Source: Acidobacteriota bacterium (lineage in GTDB: Bacteria > Acidobacteriota > Terriglobia > Terriglobales > Acidobacteriaceae). From it: 7,136 nucleotides of DNA. The translations under genes and the position numbers were made by a program. Under the pieces are notes generated by a model. It searched no databases and was not told the DNA's origin. It saw nothing but the letters and a program-made list of their open reading frames with translations. This document shows, in pieces, positions 1 through 6,308 of the stretch (position 1 is its first letter; every line of letters begins with the position of its first letter). Location: assembly GCA_003223595.1 (NCBI GenBank), contig QHVR01000066.1:1-7136 (forward strand), given 5' to 3'.

Positions 1-1533
1 CGTGTGCTCACCAATAAGCCCGCTTGCGGAGCTATGCGCGGTCACGGCACGGTGAATGTACGATTCGCCTTCGAGTCTCAACTGGATGAACTTGCGTCCG
101 CGATTGGAATGGATCCGGCCGAGATTCGCCGCCGTAATCTATTGCAGTCGCCCTGCATCACGGTGAACGGCTTGCGCGTGCAAAGTTACGGCTTGCCGGA
201 GTGCATCGAGAAGACGGTGGAACGCTCCGGATGGAAGGAGCGCAAAGGCAAGCTGGCGAAGGGGCGCGGCCTGGGCATTGCTTGCAGTCACTACGTGAGC
301 GGGGCGGCCAACTCGATCATCCGCTCCGACATGCCTCACTCGACGGTGAACATCAAGATCGATCGCGATGGCGGTGTAGTTGTATACACGGGGGCCTCGG
401 AGATAGGCCAGGGATCGGATACGATGACGGCGCAGGTGGCTGCCGAGACGCTGGGCTGCTCGTTATCGCGCGTGCGCGTGGTAGCTGCGGACACTGATCT
501 GACGCCCATTGATATTGGCTCCTACTCGAGCCGAGTGACGTTCATGGCAGGCAATGCCACGCTGCGAGCGGCGAACGAAGTCAAAAAGCTGATTGCGGCC
601 GCAGCCGCAAAGAAGATGTCGTGTGATCCACACGATGTCGTTTTCAGGGGTGACCTCGTTACCAGGAGCGCTCGTGGAGGGAGGGATGCCGCCGTCGGTC
701 CAGCCGAGCAAAGCTCGGCAGCCTCAGTGTCGGGGCGCGTCGAAGGCCAGATCCTCCGCGGCTCTCTGCAGCAGAAGCGCAAAGAAGAAGGCCCGAAGCA
801 TTCGATGACTTTCGAGGAAGCGGTGGTCGCAGCCATCGACTTCCATGGCGCACTGACTGGTACGGGTTCATACGCCCCACCTGCTGAAGCACGCGGGGGC
901 AAGCACAAGGGAGCGGGTGTAGGGCCCTCGCCCGCATATTCATACTCGGCTCAAGTTGCCGAAGTCAGCGTCGATGAGGAGACTGGCGAGGTCACGGTTC
1001 ACAAAGTCTGGGCCGCGCATGATTGCGGACGCGCCTTGAACCCCGTTTCGGTCGAAGGCCAGATCATCGGCTCCGTCTGGATGGGCATGGGGCAGGCGCT
1101 CACCGAAGAGATGGTCTGGAAAGATGGCATGCTGATGAATCCCGGGCTGCTCGAATATCGCAGCCCATCCTCGGTGGAGTCGCCGGAAGTGGAACCCATC
1201 ATCGTGGAGAGCTTGGATCCCGAAGGGCCGTTCGGCGCGAAAGAGTGCAGCGAAGGATCGCTCGCGGCAACGATTCCCGCGATTGCCAATGCCATCTACG
1301 ACGCGGTGGGTGTGCGGCTGCATGAGTCTCCGTTTACTCCGGAGAGAGTACTGGCGGGGCTGCGAGCGAAGAAGCACGCCAAGGCGCTGAACCTGACCGA
1401 GGGCATCGATCCAACTGCGCCCAACCGTTTCCGCGAGCATGGCGGGGCGCTGTGGTTCAAAGGGAAAGGGCCGGAGAGGCATCCGCTCGATCCGTCTCGG
1501 CGCGCGGAAGCACCGGCGGGAGGCACTGATTGA
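1..1533 (+). CDS. hcrA: 4-hydroxybenzoyl-CoA reductase-type alpha subunit (molybdopterin-binding), 5' partial
   Basis: This is the C-terminal part of the large, molybdenum-cofactor subunit of a xanthine-oxidase-family enzyme. The reading frame is already open at base 1 (codons R-V-L-T-N-K-P), so the GTG at position 4 is internal and the true start lies upstream. Visible family landmarks are GAMRGHG near the start, where xanthine dehydrogenases have GAFRGFG, then EIGQGSDT with the cofactor-contacting GQG at 406-414, and GSYSSRVTF near 520-545. GAKECSEG near 1234-1257 places the catalytic Glu codon at 1243-1245. GAMRGHG and GAKE with SEG favour the HcrA branch over xanthine or CO dehydrogenases. 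In that family the enzyme reductively removes the phenolic hydroxyl of 4-hydroxybenzoyl-CoA; the exact substrate here is inferred. A non-family insert of about 35 residues lies at about 664-790. The TGA stop overlaps the TTG start of hcrB, implying translational coupling. Confidence 0.88.
   Translation, partial: RVLTNKPACGAMRGHGTVNVRFAFESQLDELASAIGMDPAEIRRRNLLQSPCITVNGLRVQSYGLPECIEKTVERSGWKERKGKLAKGRGLGIACSHYVSGAANSIIRSDMPHSTVNIKIDRDGGVVVYTGASEIGQGSDTMTAQVAAETLGCSLSRVRVVAADTDLTPIDIGSYSSRVTFMAGNATLRAANEVKKLIAAAAAKKMSCDPHDVVFRGDLVTRSARGGRDAAVGPAEQSSAASVSGRVEGQILRGSLQQKRKEEGPKHSMTFEEAVVAAIDFHGALTGTGSYAPPAEARGGKHKGAGVGPSPAYSYSAQVAEVSVDEETGEVTVHKVWAAHDCGRALNPVSVEGQIIGSVWMGMGQALTEEMVWKDGMLMNPGLLEYRSPSSVESPEVEPIIVESLDPEGPFGAKECSEGSLAATIPAIANAIYDAVGVRLHESPFTPERVLAGLRAKKHAKALNLTEGIDPTAPNRFREHGGALWFKGKGPERHPLDPSRRAEAPAGGTD
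703..719 (+). repeat. Perfect 7-bp palindrome inside the hcrA insert
   Basis: GCCGAGC at 703-709 and GCTCGGC at 713-719 are exact inverted copies around an AAA loop. The palindrome sits inside a stretch of about 664-790 whose product is Ser/Gly/Arg/Gln-rich and unlike the surrounding molybdopterin domain. HcrA homologues have only a short link between VVFRGD and SMTFEEA. I read it as a small palindromic element carried in frame. Confidence 0.55.
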
Positions 1534-2621
1534 GCCTGCCACAATTTAAATTGCTGCGTCCGAAGCGCGTAGCGCAGGCAATCGAATATCTCGTGAAGTA
1601 CTCAGCGCCTCAGTTGCCCGCGCAAACATCGCGCGGGCCGGACAGCCGGCGGCGGCTGTCCCTACATGATTCCGTCGAGGTCCAGAGTTCCTCCACGCAA
1701 AATTTTACTCTCCGGGTCGTCGCGGGTGGCACTGACTTGATTCCATCAATGAAGCAGAAGCTGTTTGAACCAGAGTATGTGCTCGATTTGCGGGCGATCC
1801 GCGAATTGCGAGGCATTCGAGCTTTAGCCGGCGGTGGCGTTGAGATTGGCGCTCTGACTACGCTGCGCGAGATCGAGCGCTCGGAGTTTTTACGACAACA
1901 CTATCCTGTGCTGACGGAAGCCGCCGCGACCGTTGCCTCTCCCGTGCTGCGCAACATGGGAACGATCGGCGGGAACATTTGCCTGGACACGCGCTGCCTC
2001 TGGTACAACCAGTCGCTTACCTGGCGAAAGAGCTGCGGATTCTGAATCAAGAAAGATGGTGATCTGTGACACGTGGCTCCCGGTGGAACCAAATGCTGGG
2101 CGGTTTTTTCGGGAGATACTCCCCCCGCCTTGCTCTGCCTTGACGCTGAGCTTGAGCTAGCGAGCGCATCGGGAACACGGCGTGTTGCCTTGCGCGACTT
2201 CTACACGGGGCTCGGCGACACCTATCGCAATTTGCAGCCGAGCGAGCTCCTCACCCGCGTTTTCTTGCCCGCGTCTTCTGCCGGCTTCACCGGTGTATAT
2301 CGCAAGTTGCGGGTTCGCGGGTCCATCGATTATCCATTGGCAGGAGTCGCGGTAGTGATGAAGCGTTTGAACGGCCATATCGCCGATGCGCGCATTGGTA
2401 TCACTGCGGTGAACCCGGCCCCGTTGCTGGTGGCGGGCGCATCGGAGTTGCTTGCGGGGAAAATGGTCGATGAATGCCTGGCCGAAGCCGCCGGCGATAT
2501 GGCCGCTAAAATGAGCAAACCGTTGACAACCTCCGCGCTCACACCGGAGTATCGTCGCGAGATGATTCGTGTGTTCACCAAACGCGCTGTGCTGGCCGCG
2601 GCCCAGGCACGCGAGAATTAA
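1530..2621 (+). CDS. hcrB: 4-hydroxybenzoyl-CoA reductase-type beta subunit (FAD and [4Fe-4S]) with two in-frame UGA codons at cluster cysteines
   Basis: This is the FAD-binding (CoxM-like) subunit of the molybdenum hydroxylase. FAD-site motifs are AGGTDLIPSMK (about 1725-1757) and MGTIGGN (about 1956-1976); KLRVRGSIDYPL (about 2303-2338) lies in the C-terminal domain. The start is TTG at 1530, supported by GGGAGG at 1518-1523 six bases upstream and by overlap with the hcrA stop. The frame is interrupted only by TGA at 2043-2045 and 2067-2069; 1530 and 2073 are in the same phase, so there is no frameshift. Codons 156 (TGC), 172 (TGA), 180 (TGA) and 189 (TGC) occupy the four cysteine positions that, from memory of the Thauera enzyme, hold the HcrB-specific [4Fe-4S] cluster. 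Read through, the product is 363 residues, versus about 324 for typical HcrB plus a roughly 30-residue insert at 1610-1712. Recoding as Sec or Cys is inferred. A pseudogene is the alternative but fits the pattern poorly. Confidence 0.85.
1640..1661 (+). repeat. Perfect 9-bp palindrome (GGACAGCCG/CGGCTGTCC) inside the hcrB insert
   Basis: GGACAGCCG at 1640-1648 and CGGCTGTCC at 1653-1661 are exact inverted copies around the loop GCGG, followed by CTACAT. The text resembles short dispersed GGACAGCC palindromes that I recall from acidobacterial intergenic regions; this was not checked against any database. Here it lies inside a roughly 30-codon in-frame insert between the first helix and the AGGTDL FAD motif of HcrB. 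Confidence 0.6.
2043..2045 (+). other. In-frame TGA at hcrB codon 172, first inner [4Fe-4S] cysteine position
   Basis: The local reading is G-F-(TGA)-I-K-K-D-G-D. In the HcrB family this position is a cysteine, recalled as Cys138 in Thauera aromatica. It lies exactly 16 codons after the TGC at 1995-1997. TGC or TGT to TGA is a single-base change. Context on both sides matches the family, so this is a recoded or mutated cysteine codon and not a natural gene end. Confidence 0.85.
2054..2065 (+). other. Small hairpin just after the first TGA, weak SECIS candidate
   Basis: AGAT at 2054-2057 pairs with ATCT at 2062-2065 around the loop GGTG. The first loop G is the 13th base after TGA-1, a little closer than the range of about 16-37 I recall for bacterial SECIS elements. 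Four A/G-rich pairs make it weak. An outer TCA/TGA pairing at 2047-2049 with 2067-2069 could extend it across an internal loop. Confidence 0.2.
2067..2069 (+). other. In-frame TGA at hcrB codon 180, second inner [4Fe-4S] cysteine position
   Basis: The local reading is G-D-L-(TGA)-H-V-A-P-G-G. The family has a cysteine before the H-V pair here, recalled as Cys146 in Thauera aromatica. It lies 8 codons after the first TGA and 9 codons before the TGC at 2094-2096. After it, no further stop occurs in frame for 549 bases until TAA at 2619-2621. Confidence 0.85.
2074..2091 (+). other. Hairpin after the second TGA with a CGGT loop, SECIS candidate
   Basis: Bases 2074-2076 pair with 2089-2091 and 2078-2080 pair with 2085-2087, with one C/A mismatch, closing the loop CGGT at 2081-2084. 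The loop G at 2082 is 13 bases after TGA-2 and 37 bases after TGA-1, so it could serve the first TGA within the usual bacterial SECIS distance. The sequence also encodes the conserved A-P-G-G-T stretch, so pairing may be coincidental. Confidence 0.25.
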
Positions 2622-2647
2622 ACTCGCCGCTGGAAGAAGCAAGCAAC

Positions 2648-3151
2648 ATGTCTAACTACCAAATCGCGCAGGTCAACATTGGCCGAGTAAAAGCTCCGAC
2701 TCACGACCCTGTCATGGCCGGATTCGTTTCGCGGCTGGACGAGATCAACGCGCTGGCCGATCGCAGCCCCGGCTTCGTCTGGCGACTTCAAACGCCGGTG
2801 GGCAATGCGACCTATTTTCGACCGTATCCGGAAGATGACCGGATCTTAATCAACATGTCGGTGTGGGAGGGCATTGCCGCCTTGCGTCATTATGTTTACA
2901 AGACTTCTCACGCGGAGCTTCTGCGGGAGAGGGACGCCTGGTTTGAGAGGTTCTCGGGGGTGTACATGGCCCTTTGGTGGGTTCCGGCAGGGCATCGTCC
3001 TGGTATGGACGAGGCGACCAAACGCCTCGCACATCTTGCCGAGCACGGACCCACTCAGTTTGCATTCACCTTCAAAACAACCTTCGAACCGGACGAGAAA
3101 TTCCAGCAGGGAATTGATTGGTCAGGATTTGTGCCGTGCCCGGCGGCGTAA
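2648..3151 (+). CDS. DUF3291 domain protein
   Basis: This 167-residue cytosolic protein is recognised as a DUF3291 member by several segments in the expected order: an N-terminal YQIAQVNIGR strand, SPGFVWRLQ (residues 40-48), MSVWEGIAALRHYVY (70-84), HAELLRERDAWF (88-99), and ALWWVPAGHRP followed by GPTQFAFTF near the C terminus. The family has a dimeric alpha/beta-barrel (antibiotic monooxygenase-like) appearance, but no reaction is firmly established, so none is assigned. The start ATG at 2648 has GGAAG at 2632-2636 eleven bases upstream. It begins 26 bases after the hcrB stop and ends 44 bases before the amidohydrolase gene, so it is probably co-transcribed with the hcr genes. A role as an accessory protein for an aromatic intermediate is a guess from position only. 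Confidence 0.85.
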   Translation: MSNYQIAQVNIGRVKAPTHDPVMAGFVSRLDEINALADRSPGFVWRLQTPVGNATYFRPYPEDDRILINMSVWEGIAALRHYVYKTSHAELLRERDAWFERFSGVYMALWWVPAGHRPGMDEATKRLAHLAEHGPTQFAFTFKTTFEPDEKFQQGIDWSGFVPCPAA

Positions 3152-3195
3152 TTACCGGCTGGTAGAATGCAACACTGAGGCGAACGCCGCCGCCA

Positions 3196-4038
3196 ATGAT
3201 CACCGATTGCCACATTCACATCCAGCCGATGGAGATGTTCAAGCCGCATGCGCTGGAACTCATGAAAAAGAATCGGGCGAATTTCGAGCAGATTGAGGAG
3301 TTCTGCCGGTCCCCGAGAGCGTTTTTGAAGTACATGGACAGCAGCGGAATTGACCGTGCCATGCTCATCAACTACGTGGCCCCTGAGGTCATCGGTTTCA
3401 CCAGCGGCGTGAACCAGTTTGTTGCCGATTACGTGAAAGAAAATCCGAACCGCCTGCTTTCCTGTGGGAGCCTGCACCCGCGGCATACTGCCAACGTTCT
3501 CGCGGACGTCGAGCAGATTTTGCAGCTGGGGCTGAAGATGATCAAGATCCACCCGCCTCACCAGTTGCTATTTCCCAACGACTATCTTCGCGGAGTAAAG
3601 GAACTGGAGATCATCTATCGCGCCGCCGAGGCGAATGGGATTCCGGTGATGTTCCACACGGGCACGTCGATTTTTCCCGGAGCGCGCAACCGGTACGGCG
3701 ATCCGATTTACGTGGATGATGTCGCGGTGGATTTCCCCATGCTGAAGATTCTCCTTGCCCATGGAGGGCGGCCGCTGTGGATGCAGACAGCTTTCTTCCT
3801 GATCCGGCGCCATCCCAACGTTTATCTCGATATAAGCGGTATCCCTCCGAAAACTTTGCTGCAATATTTCCCGCGCCTGGAAGAGATTGCGCACAAGACT
3901 TTATTCGGGACGGATTGGCCGGGGCCTGGAGTTCCCGAAATCAGGAAGAACCTTGAGGAGTTCCGGTCGCTGCCACTCAGCGAGGCTACCCAGCAGCAGA
4001 TTCTGAGCAAAACTGCATTGAGCATCTGGCCGGCATAA
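3196..4038 (+). CDS. Amidohydrolase-2 / ACMSD-type metal-dependent hydrolase
   Basis: A 280-residue TIM-barrel metal hydrolase of the amidohydrolase-2 family, which includes ACMSD, gamma-resorcylate and 5-carboxyvanillate decarboxylases. Metal and catalytic residues are all in place: H6 and H8 in DCHIHI, H154 in MFHTG, H189 in LAHGG and D240 in FGTDWP, with KIHPP (residues 117-121) at the second-strand position. The DCHIHI motif at residues 4-9 fixes ATG 3196 as the start; the upstream GAGG at 3177-3180 is 15 bases away, so the ribosome site is weak. Length is normal for the family. The gene is last in the hcr run, so hydrolysis or non-oxidative decarboxylation of an aromatic or ring-derived carboxylate is a reasonable inference. 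The specific substrate cannot be read from sequence. Confidence 0.85.
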   Translation: MITDCHIHIQPMEMFKPHALELMKKNRANFEQIEEFCRSPRAFLKYMDSSGIDRAMLINYVAPEVIGFTSGVNQFVADYVKENPNRLLSCGSLHPRHTANVLADVEQILQLGLKMIKIHPPHQLLFPNDYLRGVKELEIIYRAAEANGIPVMFHTGTSIFPGARNRYGDPIYVDDVAVDFPMLKILLAHGGRPLWMQTAFFLIRRHPNVYLDISGIPPKTLLQYFPRLEEIAHKTLFGTDWPGPGVPEIRKNLEEFRSLPLSEATQQQILSKTALSIWPA

Positions 4039-4047
4039 GCATCTAAG

Positions 4048-4071
4048 GGCCCGCCTCGCGGGAGACGGGCC
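4048..4071. terminator. Hairpin between convergent genes, possible bidirectional terminator
   Basis: GGCCCG at 4048-4053 pairs with CGGGCC at 4066-4071; after a C/A mismatch, CTC at 4055-4057 pairs with GAG at 4062-4064 around the loop GCGG. It lies in the 50-base gap between the amidohydrolase stop and the end of the S46 gene. Neither side has a strong T run, so it is a GC-rich stem without a classic tail. Termination activity is inferred from position. Confidence 0.45.
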
Positions 4072-4088
4072 GGAGATTACAAACCAGA

Positions 4089-6182
4089 TCACTTCGCCGC
4101 ACTGGCCGCGGTCGCCTTTGATCCCATCAATTCATCCGCAAGGGCGCCAGCTCCATAGATTTTGCGCAGAGCTTCCTGAATGCCGCGTGAATCCACGGAA
4201 ACGGCGCGCGCTTGCTTGTCACTGTAAGCAAAGTTCCAGGCGAGGGATTGGATATTGCCATCGAAGATGATTCCGACCACCTCGCCCTTTTTATTGACAG
4301 TAGGAGAGCCGGAATTTCCTCCGATGATGTCGGCCGTGGAAACGAAGTTCAAAGGCGTTTTCAGGTTGAGGGTGGATTTCGACTTCATCCAACTCTCGGG
4401 GAGATTGTAGGGCGGCTGGTTGCTGTGTTCTGCCGAGTGCTCGTACGCGCCCCCGATATTGGTGTCGAAGGGAACTGCCTTACCATTCTCCTCGTATCCC
4501 TTCACCTGGCCATAGCTGAGGCGCAGGGTGAAGGTCGCATCGGGTGGCTGGGTGAAGCCGCTCTGCGCAAAACGGGCCTTGGCGATGGTGGCCCCATCGC
4601 GGCGCACCACCGATTCGACTTTGTCTTCGTATTCTTTTCTGGCAGTGCGGGCGTCAGGGTCGATCGCACGCAGGACTGTAATAAGTGGATCTGTGCTAGC
4701 GTTGATCGCTTGCTGGCCGCCTTCATAAAGCTGCTTGCGTACGGCGACGTCATCCAGCTTCGTATTTGTGATCAGCTGCTTTGCGGCCTCGGCTGGAGTC
4801 TTTCCTTGCAGCACTTTCTGTACATCGGAATTGTCGTTGCCCAGCGACTGCTGCATTTCTGCCAGGGCATCCGTTAGCAGAACGATCTCGAGATTCTTAT
4901 AGATCGGTTCTGTCGAGAAAAGCTGTTGTTCCAGTGAGGGTAGTGCGGAATCACGAAACTCGCGGAAACGGTCCGGATTGGGCTTTGGCCTCTCCTCCGC
5001 GGCCCGCACTAGAGTGCGAGCGAGTTGGGGCAGGCGAGGGAATCCGCGCAAACGTTCCAGATAGGTCAGATTGCCATAGATCGACTGATTCACCTTGATA
5101 GCTTGCACGATTTCATTCCAGGGATCGGGCGCCCCGGAAGTTTTGGAATCCGCTTTGAAAGAGGCGCGGAGCTTGGCTTCATCGGCAGCCTTCCGATCCA
5201 TGATGGATTTATCCCGCAATCCGGCTTCGTAGCCGGTGATGGCTTTTTGCGAGTTCTGCAGGCTGAAAATGTTCTCTTGCGCGATACGGGCGTTCTCTTC
5301 GGATTCTTTGCTGAAATTCTGCAACACTTCGATACGGCGCGCGTAGTACTTCAAGGCGGCTGGATACTGCACGTCGCGCAGGAACTCCAGTTGAGCCATG
5401 GTGAGAAGCCGTCCAGTATTGCCGGGATGCCCTGACACAAAGATCAGGTCACCGTCACTCACACCGGTAGGGGACCACTTCAGGTAGTTGTCCACATGAG
5501 CCGGTTTTCCGTTTTCGTACACGCGGAAGAAGGTGATGTCGAGGTCGTAACGAGGATAGGTGAAATTGTCGGGATCTCCGCCAAAGAAGGCGATATCGAA
5601 CTCGGGCGCAAATACCAGGCGGAAATCGGTGTACTTCTTGTATTTATACAGGTTGTAGACCTGGCCTGAGTAGAAGATGACAACATCGCAGCGCAGGCCA
5701 GTGGAAGTCGAGCAGTTCTTTTCCACGTCGGACATCGCGGCGCGCTGGGCCTGTCCAGCGTCGGCAGCCGACATTCCCGGCTTCACTCCGGCATTGATCT
5801 TCTCAGAGACGTCTTCAATCCCGACCAGTTGGTTCAATTCCAGGTTAGGGCATTTTGCCTCTTCGGCCTGGCTCTTCGCGTAAAAGCCGGTTTTGATGTA
5901 GTCATGTCCGCCCGTCGACAGCTGTTGCACGCACTCGGCGCCGACGTGGTGATTGGTAAAAGTGAGCCCGTCAGGGGAAACGAACGAGCCGGAGCCGCCG
6001 TTGTTGAAGCGCACCGAGGAGAGGCGGACATGATCGAGCCACTGCTGGGTCAATTCGAATCCATACTTGGCTTTGATTGCGTCTTTGGGAGGAGCATTGT
6101 AGAGCCACATGCCCTCATCAGCGAGGGCGACAGTCGAGCTAAGAAAGGTATAGGCGAGCAGAATTGCGAGAAAGCGTTTCAT
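4089..6182 (-). CDS. Exported S46 family peptidase, dipeptidyl-peptidase 7-like
   Basis: A 697-residue serine dipeptidyl peptidase of MEROPS family S46, which removes dipeptides from peptide N termini outside the cytoplasm. Residues 1-21 form a signal peptide (MKR, a hydrophobic core, then ALA before DEGMW). The chymotrypsin-like triad is visible: H79 in TNHHV, D215 in the segment after DNFTYPR, and S624 in GGNSGSP. G642 in FDGN matches the glycine of DPP7 (hydrophobic P1 preference), where DPP11 has arginine. WLDHVRLSSVRFNNGGSGS is the characteristic N-terminal block. The usual TNHHC is TNHHV here. The ATG at 6182-6180 is preceded on its strand by GGAAGGGA (6199-6192) nine bases away. The TGA stop is backed by TAA four codons later. 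Convergent to the hcr run and functionally unrelated; its likely role is peptide scavenging. Confidence 0.93.
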   Translation of the reverse strand: MKRFLAILLAYTFLSSTVALADEGMWLYNAPPKDAIKAKYGFELTQQWLDHVRLSSVRFNNGGSGSFVSPDGLTFTNHHVGAECVQQLSTGGHDYIKTGFYAKSQAEEAKCPNLELNQLVGIEDVSEKINAGVKPGMSAADAGQAQRAAMSDVEKNCSTSTGLRCDVVIFYSGQVYNLYKYKKYTDFRLVFAPEFDIAFFGGDPDNFTYPRYDLDITFFRVYENGKPAHVDNYLKWSPTGVSDGDLIFVSGHPGNTGRLLTMAQLEFLRDVQYPAALKYYARRIEVLQNFSKESEENARIAQENIFSLQNSQKAITGYEAGLRDKSIMDRKAADEAKLRASFKADSKTSGAPDPWNEIVQAIKVNQSIYGNLTYLERLRGFPRLPQLARTLVRAAEERPKPNPDRFREFRDSALPSLEQQLFSTEPIYKNLEIVLLTDALAEMQQSLGNDNSDVQKVLQGKTPAEAAKQLITNTKLDDVAVRKQLYEGGQQAINASTDPLITVLRAIDPDARTARKEYEDKVESVVRRDGATIAKARFAQSGFTQPPDATFTLRLSYGQVKGYEENGKAVPFDTNIGGAYEHSAEHSNQPPYNLPESWMKSKSTLNLKTPLNFVSTADIIGGNSGSPTVNKKGEVVGIIFDGNIQSLAWNFAYSDKQARAVSVDSRGIQEALRKIYGAGALADELMGSKATAASAAK

Positions 6183-6260
6183 TCGGGTGGATTCCCTTCC
6201 ATGAAGATAATGACGGCGCTGCGGGGACCATTAGAAACGGGACCATCAAGGAAACCTTTA

Positions 6261-6290
6261 AATATACGCCCCTCACAATAAGGCGAGCAA
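6261..6290 (-). promoter_or_regulatory. Candidate promoter for the S46 peptidase gene
   Basis: On the minus strand, TATATT (6266-6261) matches five of six bases of a sigma-70 -10 box. TTGCTC (6290-6285) is a poor -35 box, 18 bases upstream. It would start transcription roughly 85-90 bases before the ATG. The -10 lies in the most AT-rich part of the gap, which is the main support. Confidence 0.35.
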
Positions 6291-6308
6291 AGCGCATCCG
6301 GGAGCCGG

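Noticed and set aside
940..1542. 200-residue open frame on the - strand over hcrA
   Set aside because: Shadow of the conserved hcrA frame, with Arg/His-rich composition typical of antisense reading.
2040..2072. Sequencing-error frameshift between the two hcrB halves
   Set aside because: 1530 and 2073 are both in the same reading phase, so no indel is needed. Two independent base errors both producing TGA at cluster cysteines is unlikely.
1530..2621. Two separate genes of 171 and 182 residues in place of one hcrB
   Set aside because: Both pieces are in the same phase, the intervening codons match the family, and the GTG at 2073 has no convincing ribosome binding site. Together they make one FAD subunit.
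1530..2621. Simple pseudogene
   Set aside because: The only lesions are TGA at two functionally linked cysteines; FAD motifs, C-terminal domain and the TAA stop are intact. Kept as a lesser alternative because the gene also carries an insert.
4212..4877. 221-residue open frame on the + strand inside the S46 gene
   Set aside because: It is antisense to a gene with a full catalytic triad and signal peptide; the product is not a recognisable protein.
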